A stretch of 8,027 nucleotides of DNA, taken from contig DOZU01000102.1 in NCBI GenBank assembly GCA_003517845.1, positions 1-8,027 of the forward strand. The letters run 5' to 3'. The translations under genes and the position numbers were made by a program. Below the pieces are notes generated by a model that was not told the origin of the DNA, did not search any database, and saw only the letters and a list, made by a program, of their open reading frames with translations. Within the stretch, counting starts at the first letter, position 1, and each line of letters starts with the position of its first letter. The DNA comes from Clostridiales bacterium (GTDB taxonomy: Bacteria > Bacillota > Sulfobacillia > UBA995). Positions 5,285 through 8,027 of this stretch are shown here, one piece after another.

Positions 5285-6922
5285 TCAGTTCTCGGCCAGG
5301 CCTTGGAAGGGACCGCCGGCCCATGCCACCTTGCCCCCGACCACCGTCAGGACGGGGCGGATATCCTTCAAGGAGGGCGGGTCTGCCCGGGACGGGTCGA
5401 CGGGTATGGCGACCATATCGGCGAACTTCCCTGGCTCGAGCGACCCCTTGCGATCCTCTTCGTGGGCCGCGTAAGCCGCACCGAGCGTGTACAACTGCAA
5501 GGCCTCAAGCGGGCTCAGCCGCTCCCGGGAGCGCCAGCCACGCGGCGGGAGTCCCTCACGATCTTGCCGGGTGACGGCGGCGTGAATCCCGTAGAATGGG
5601 TTCAGCGGTTCCACCGGCGCATCGGAACTCCCGGCCACCCGTACTCCCGCCTCGAGGAGCGACCGCCACGCATACGCGTGCCGCGTCCGTCGGAGCCCCA
5701 GGCGGTCCGGCACCCAACGGTAGTCTGACCCGACGAATGCCGGCTGCACGTCGGCCACCACCTCTGCCCGGGCCATCCTGCGGATGAGGGCGGAGGTCAG
5801 TACCTGGCAGTGCAGGAGCCGGTGCCGCGGGTCGCGGCGGGGTGCCGCCCACTGGGCCTCCTCGATAGCGTCCAGGGCGTTGGCCACCGCCAGATCGCCT
5901 ATCGCATGGATGGCTACCTGCCGGCCTGCCCGATGAGTCATCATCACCAGACGTTTCAACTCCCGGAGGGGCGTAACCTGGATGCCCCGGTTACCAGGAT
6001 CGTCGCGATAGGGATCGCTCAGGGCGGCCGTCCTGGCGCCTAGCGACCCGTCGGCGAATATTTTGACCGCCCCAAGCCGGAACCACTCATCGCTTGGCCA
6101 AGTGGTGGCCAGGAACTCCCCGAGGGCGAGATGGAACACGTCAAGGACAACTCGTAAGGGGACATGCCGCGGACCAACCGCGTTACGGTAAATGCTGCAG
6201 GCGCGCTCGAGCGTGCCCGCAGTCCTCACATCCTCCGGACGAACGGAGGTTATGCCAAGCGACAGGGCCTCCCCGGCCGCACGGCGCACCGCGGACTCAA
6301 GGTCGGCGGTAGATGGAGCAGGCACCGCGTCCGCTACCGCCTGAATGGCCGTCTCCCGGAGGATGCCGGTGGGGTCGCCGGTGACCGGGTCGCGGTCGAT
6401 GGTGCCACCTGCCGGATCGGGCGAGGCGGGGGTGATTCCCGCCTGACGGAGGGCCCGCCGGCCGGCCACGGCCACGTGGCCGCAAGTCCTGTATAGCAGG
6501 CACGGGCGGCCGCCCGCCGCCTCCTCGATCTGGTCCTTTCCCGGCAAACTCCCGAGGCTGGCCTCGTCCCAGCCGCGGCCGAGAATCCATGCGCTCGGCG
6601 GCAAGCCAGCCGCAGCGGAGCGGATGCGGCTCAGGACCTCGCCGAGGGATGCGCGGGCGAGGTTCGGTTCATTGAGGCTGAGCCCGTAAGCCAGGAGGTG
6701 CAGGTGGCTGTCGAACAGGCCCGGCAGGACAACATGCCCTCCCAGGTCTATGCGTTCGACCTCGGCGCCGGCCAGCGGCAGGACCTCGTTCAGGGAACCC
6801 ACGGCGACGATTCGACCTTCGCGGGCGAGTAACGCCTCCCCCCGCGGGTGCCGCGCGTCCAGGGTGATGATATCGCAGTTGAGGAACAACGAGCCCCTGC
6901 CGCCCGCACCCGCGTTCGCCAT
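5285..6922 (-). CDS. YtcJ-like metal-dependent amidohydrolase (Amidohydrolase_3 family)
   Basis: The 545-residue product belongs to the amidohydrolase superfamily, TIM-barrel enzymes that hydrolyse C-N bonds at a metal centre. Expected metal ligands can be placed: His73 and His75 in LFDSHLHL, the carbamylated lysine Lys287 in AVKIFADGSLG, His339 in AIHAIGD, His371 in LLHCQ, and Asp434 in AGSSDAPVEPLNP. The N-terminal strand (LFLNCDIITLD, then GGHVVLPGL) and the C-terminal ELEPGKFADMV-like segment (SLEPGKFADMV, 494-504) form the usual small beta-domain. No signal peptide is seen, so it should be cytoplasmic. YtcJ-type proteins include N-substituted formamide deformylase and many members with unknown substrates, so substrate is left open. 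The ATG overlaps the divIVA stop as TGATG, with AAGGAGG (6933-6939) 10 nt upstream inside divIVA. Position between divIVA and femAB is unusual. Confidence 0.88.
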   Translation of the reverse strand: MANAGAGGRGSLFLNCDIITLDARHPRGEALLAREGRIVAVGSLNEVLPLAGAEVERIDLGGHVVLPGLFDSHLHLLAYGLSLNEPNLARASLGEVLSRIRSAAAGLPPSAWILGRGWDEASLGSLPGKDQIEEAAGGRPCLLYRTCGHVAVAGRRALRQAGITPASPDPAGGTIDRDPVTGDPTGILRETAIQAVADAVPAPSTADLESAVRRAAGEALSLGITSVRPEDVRTAGTLERACSIYRNAVGPRHVPLRVVLDVFHLALGEFLATTWPSDEWFRLGAVKIFADGSLGARTAALSDPYRDDPGNRGIQVTPLRELKRLVMMTHRAGRQVAIHAIGDLAVANALDAIEEAQWAAPRRDPRHRLLHCQVLTSALIRRMARAEVVADVQPAFVGSDYRWVPDRLGLRRTRHAYAWRSLLEAGVRVAGSSDAPVEPLNPFYGIHAAVTRQDREGLPPRGWRSRERLSPLEALQLYTLGAAYAAHEEDRKGSLEPGKFADMVAIPVDPSRADPPSLKDIRPVLTVVGGKVAWAGGPFQGLAEN

Positions 6923-7572
6923 CAGCGTGAATCCTCCTTGTCGTCGAGCAAGTCGTCCACCCAGTGGCGACGACCCCGGGCCGGACCCGGTAGCTCGCCG
7001 GGACCCTGCGCCCCGCCGGAAGGGGTCAAGGGCTCAAAAGGCTCCTCCGGGACGGCCACGGGCTGGACGGTCGACTCCGGGAGGGGAGCGGAGCGCAGCC
7101 GCTGGTGACCTTCATCGTCATCCACATCTTGGGTGGCGTCCTGGAAAAGGTCGAGTTGACTCTCGAGGAAGTTGCGCATGCGCACGCGGAATACTTGAGC
7201 GCGTCGCCGCAGCTCATCGTACTCCGCGAAAGCTCGGCCCATCCTCGTCTGGGCCTCATCGATTACCCGTGTCGCCTGTTGTTCTGCCTGGCGGATGGCG
7301 AGCAGCGCCTCCTTGTCCGCGTTAGCCTTGATCTCCCGGGCAGTCTCCTGGGCGACGATCAGGGTCCGGTTCAGAGTATCCTCGAGGTTCCGGTAGTGTC
7401 GCAGCTCCTTCTCGCACTCCTGAATCCGATCGCGAAGGGCTGTGCTATCGCGAAGGACGGTCTCGAATTCGCGAACCACGAGGTCGAGGAAGTCATCCAC
7501 TTCTTCCTCCCGGTAACCTCGAAAGGACCGCGCGAATTCCTTGTTGTGTATGTCGAGGGGCGTCAAAGACAT
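6922..7572 (-). CDS. divIVA: Cell-division/polarity coiled-coil protein DivIVA
   Basis: DivIVA assembles on negatively curved membrane at septa and poles and recruits division, chromosome-anchoring or cell-wall proteins. The 216-residue product starts MSLTPLDIHNKEFARSFRGY, almost identical in pattern to B. subtilis DivIVA. Phe17 and Arg18, the residues that in that protein insert into and bind the membrane, are conserved. A coiled coil covers about residues 30-145 (IQECEKELRHYRNLEDTL, LIVAQETARE, RQAEQQATRVIDEAQ). Then comes a Pro-rich, probably disordered linker (about 160-200). A short acidic end, RRHWVDDLLDDKED, closes the protein. The start is the ATG at 7570-7572, which has GGAGGGAGG 7 nt upstream; a TTG two codons earlier sits too close to that site. 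It lies 64 nt after yggT. The usual ylmH between them is missing, and ileS does not follow. Confidence 0.93.
   Translation of the reverse strand: MSLTPLDIHNKEFARSFRGYREEEVDDFLDLVVREFETVLRDSTALRDRIQECEKELRHYRNLEDTLNRTLIVAQETAREIKANADKEALLAIRQAEQQATRVIDEAQTRMGRAFAEYDELRRRAQVFRVRMRNFLESQLDLFQDATQDVDDDEGHQRLRSAPLPESTVQPVAVPEEPFEPLTPSGGAQGPGELPGPARGRRHWVDDLLDDKEDSR
6933..6939 (-). promoter_or_regulatory. Ribosome binding site of the amidohydrolase, inside the divIVA 3' end
   Basis: AAGGAGG on the minus strand, 10 nt before the ATG at 6920-6922. It lies within the last codons of divIVA, so both independent initiation and coupled re-initiation at TGATG are possible. Confidence 0.6.
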
Positions 7573-7579
7573 GGCCAAA

Positions 7580-7588
7580 CCTCCCTCC
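7580..7588 (-). promoter_or_regulatory. Ribosome binding site deciding the divIVA start
   Basis: GGAGGGAGG on the minus strand with a 7-nt spacer to the ATG at 7570-7572. The in-frame TTG at 7576-7578 is only one base from the site and is therefore an unlikely start. Confidence 0.65.
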
Positions 7589-7636
7589 GCTACAAATCTC
7601 CCACTTCGACAACCTGGCAGGAATCCCTTGCTGTGT

Positions 7637-7921
7637 TCAGCCAGGCAGCGCGAGGATCAGGGACACCAGCAGCCGCCGCACGAGGCCGAGCAAGATCAGG
7701 GCCAGCAGCGGCGACAGATCCAGACCGTGGATAGGCGGGAGCCAGCGGCGGATGGGGACGAGGATCGGGTCCGTCAGACGGCGCAGGACGCGCAAGACCC
7801 CATAGTAGGTGGGACCGCTGCCCGGCAGCCAACTGGCAAGGGCCCGGGCGAGCAACAGCACGAAGAACACCCGGTAGGCAAAGTCTACCGCGTCGAGCAA
7901 TACCGCCTGCAACGCACTCAT
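7637..7921 (-). CDS. yggT: YggT-family membrane protein
   Basis: The 94-residue product has two hydrophobic segments (about residues 15-32 and 68-92) separated by the family signature: LRRLTDPILVPIRRWLPP at 46-63 followed by GLDLSPLLALILLGL at 66-80. YggT proteins (YlmG in plants and Gram-positives) are small membrane proteins whose genes cluster with sepF and divIVA in Firmicutes and Actinobacteria. In plastids and cyanobacteria they affect nucleoid and division-site organisation, but the molecular role is not settled. The ATG at 7919-7921 has AAGGAG at 7935-7940, with a rather long 13-nt spacer; no better in-frame start is present. The 58 nt between its stop and position 7579 show no clear promoter or terminator. 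Its place ahead of divIVA supports a division-cluster assignment. Confidence 0.9.
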   Translation of the reverse strand: MSALQAVLLDAVDFAYRVFFVLLLARALASWLPGSGPTYYGVLRVLRRLTDPILVPIRRWLPPIHGLDLSPLLALILLGLVRRLLVSLILALPG

Positions 7922-8027
7922 CGCCGTTCGGTCACTCCTTACGCGTATAATGGATGCATCGATCTTGCGTACACCGGTTCATCATGGCGACGGGTCCTCT
8001 ATCGTGGGGGCGGGTTCTGAACCCGCC
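7922..8027. other. Upstream region of yggT, no assignable gene
   Basis: This 106-nt edge region carries the yggT ribosome binding site and a TATAAT on the plus strand at 7946-7951 that lacks a matching -35 hexamer. Minus-strand frames are open from the window edge to stops near 7931, 7983 and 8001. One of them ends in a Glu/Pro-rich peptide (EPAPTIEDPSP), so the tail of an upstream gene could lie here, but none resembles SepF or YggS. I cannot support a gene call. Confidence 0.4.
8009..8027. repeat. Perfect GC-rich inverted repeat at the window edge
   Basis: GGCGGGTTC-T-GAACCCGCC: nine complementary bases around a single central T, folding as about eight pairs with a three-base loop. It ends exactly at the window border, so any U-tract that would make it a plus-strand terminator is out of view; on the minus strand no U-tract follows. 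Its seven-base TTCTGAA loop between GCGGG and CCCGC superficially recalls a tRNA T-arm but does not keep the TTCRA loop pattern. Confidence 0.5.

Noticed and set aside
4847..5728. Plus-strand 293-codon open frame opposite femAB and the amidohydrolase
   Set aside because: It crosses the junction of two real minus-strand genes and has no coherent domain.
7946..7951. Perfect TATAAT on the plus strand as a divergent promoter
   Set aside because: No -35-like hexamer lies at 16-18 nt upstream, and no plus-strand gene follows in view. The minus-strand reading gives only weak -10 matches with no -35.
7541..8020. Plus-strand open frame rich in Gln, Arg and Glu opposite yggT
   Set aside because: It is antisense to yggT; the apparent charged, repetitive character comes from reading the complement of hydrophobic codons.
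8004..8027. tRNA T-arm-like structure at the right edge
   Set aside because: The stem and seven-base loop size fit, but the loop TTCTGAA breaks the TTCRA pattern and no anticodon or D-arm is visible upstream.

Overview
The window is a compact, high-GC stretch of bacterial chromosome in which every convincing gene lies on the minus strand, so the reading order runs from right to left. Gene content points to a high-GC Bacillota (Firmicutes) lineage: a Bacillus-type DivIVA with the intact N-terminal SFRGY motif, a YggT protein directly upstream of it, a FemAB-type peptidoglycan aminoacyltransferase, a DUF5665 protein, and the lspA-rluD pair. This assignment rests on family recognition and gene order only; I cannot name a genus. 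I saw no rRNA, complete tRNA or CRISPR array.

In transcription order the genes are: yggT (7637-7921), divIVA (6922-7572), a YtcJ-like amidohydrolase (5285-6922), a FemAB-family transferase (4205-5281), a DUF5665 membrane protein (3891-4208), lspA (3359-3820), rluD (2400-3362), sppA (1392-2306), a Yip1-like membrane protein (796-1377) and a GNAT acetyltransferase (48-773). Several junctions overlap: TGATG between divIVA and the amidohydrolase, ATGA between femAB and DUF5665, and GTGA between lspA and rluD. Most others are separated by under 25 nt, so this reads as one long operon or a set of translationally coupled genes. The exceptions are yggT-divIVA (64 nt), DUF5665-lspA (70 nt) and rluD-sppA (93 nt with the start chosen here).

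The functional theme is cell envelope and division: septum or pole organisation (YggT, DivIVA), peptidoglycan branching (FemAB), lipoprotein and signal-peptide processing (LspA, SppA) and small membrane proteins (DUF5665, Yip1), with one rRNA-modifying enzyme (RluD). The familiar Firmicute order around divIVA-ileS-lspA-rluD-pyrR is altered. No ylmH lies between yggT and divIVA, no ileS lies between divIVA and lspA, and no pyrR follows rluD. The amidohydrolase-femAB pair occupies the ileS position.

At the extreme left, the GNAT gene runs into AT-richer DNA, and its stop codon overlaps the start of an ORF whose first 17 codons read as an IS607-family serine transposase (TnpA). The window therefore ends inside a mobile element inserted at the 3' end of the operon. 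At the extreme right lies a perfect GC-rich inverted repeat of uncertain role. I did not find a clearly novel defence or metabolic system. The main points of interest are the IS607 junction, the rearranged division/lipoprotein block, and a strong Shine-Dalgarno sequence upstream of lspA that has no ordinary start codon.
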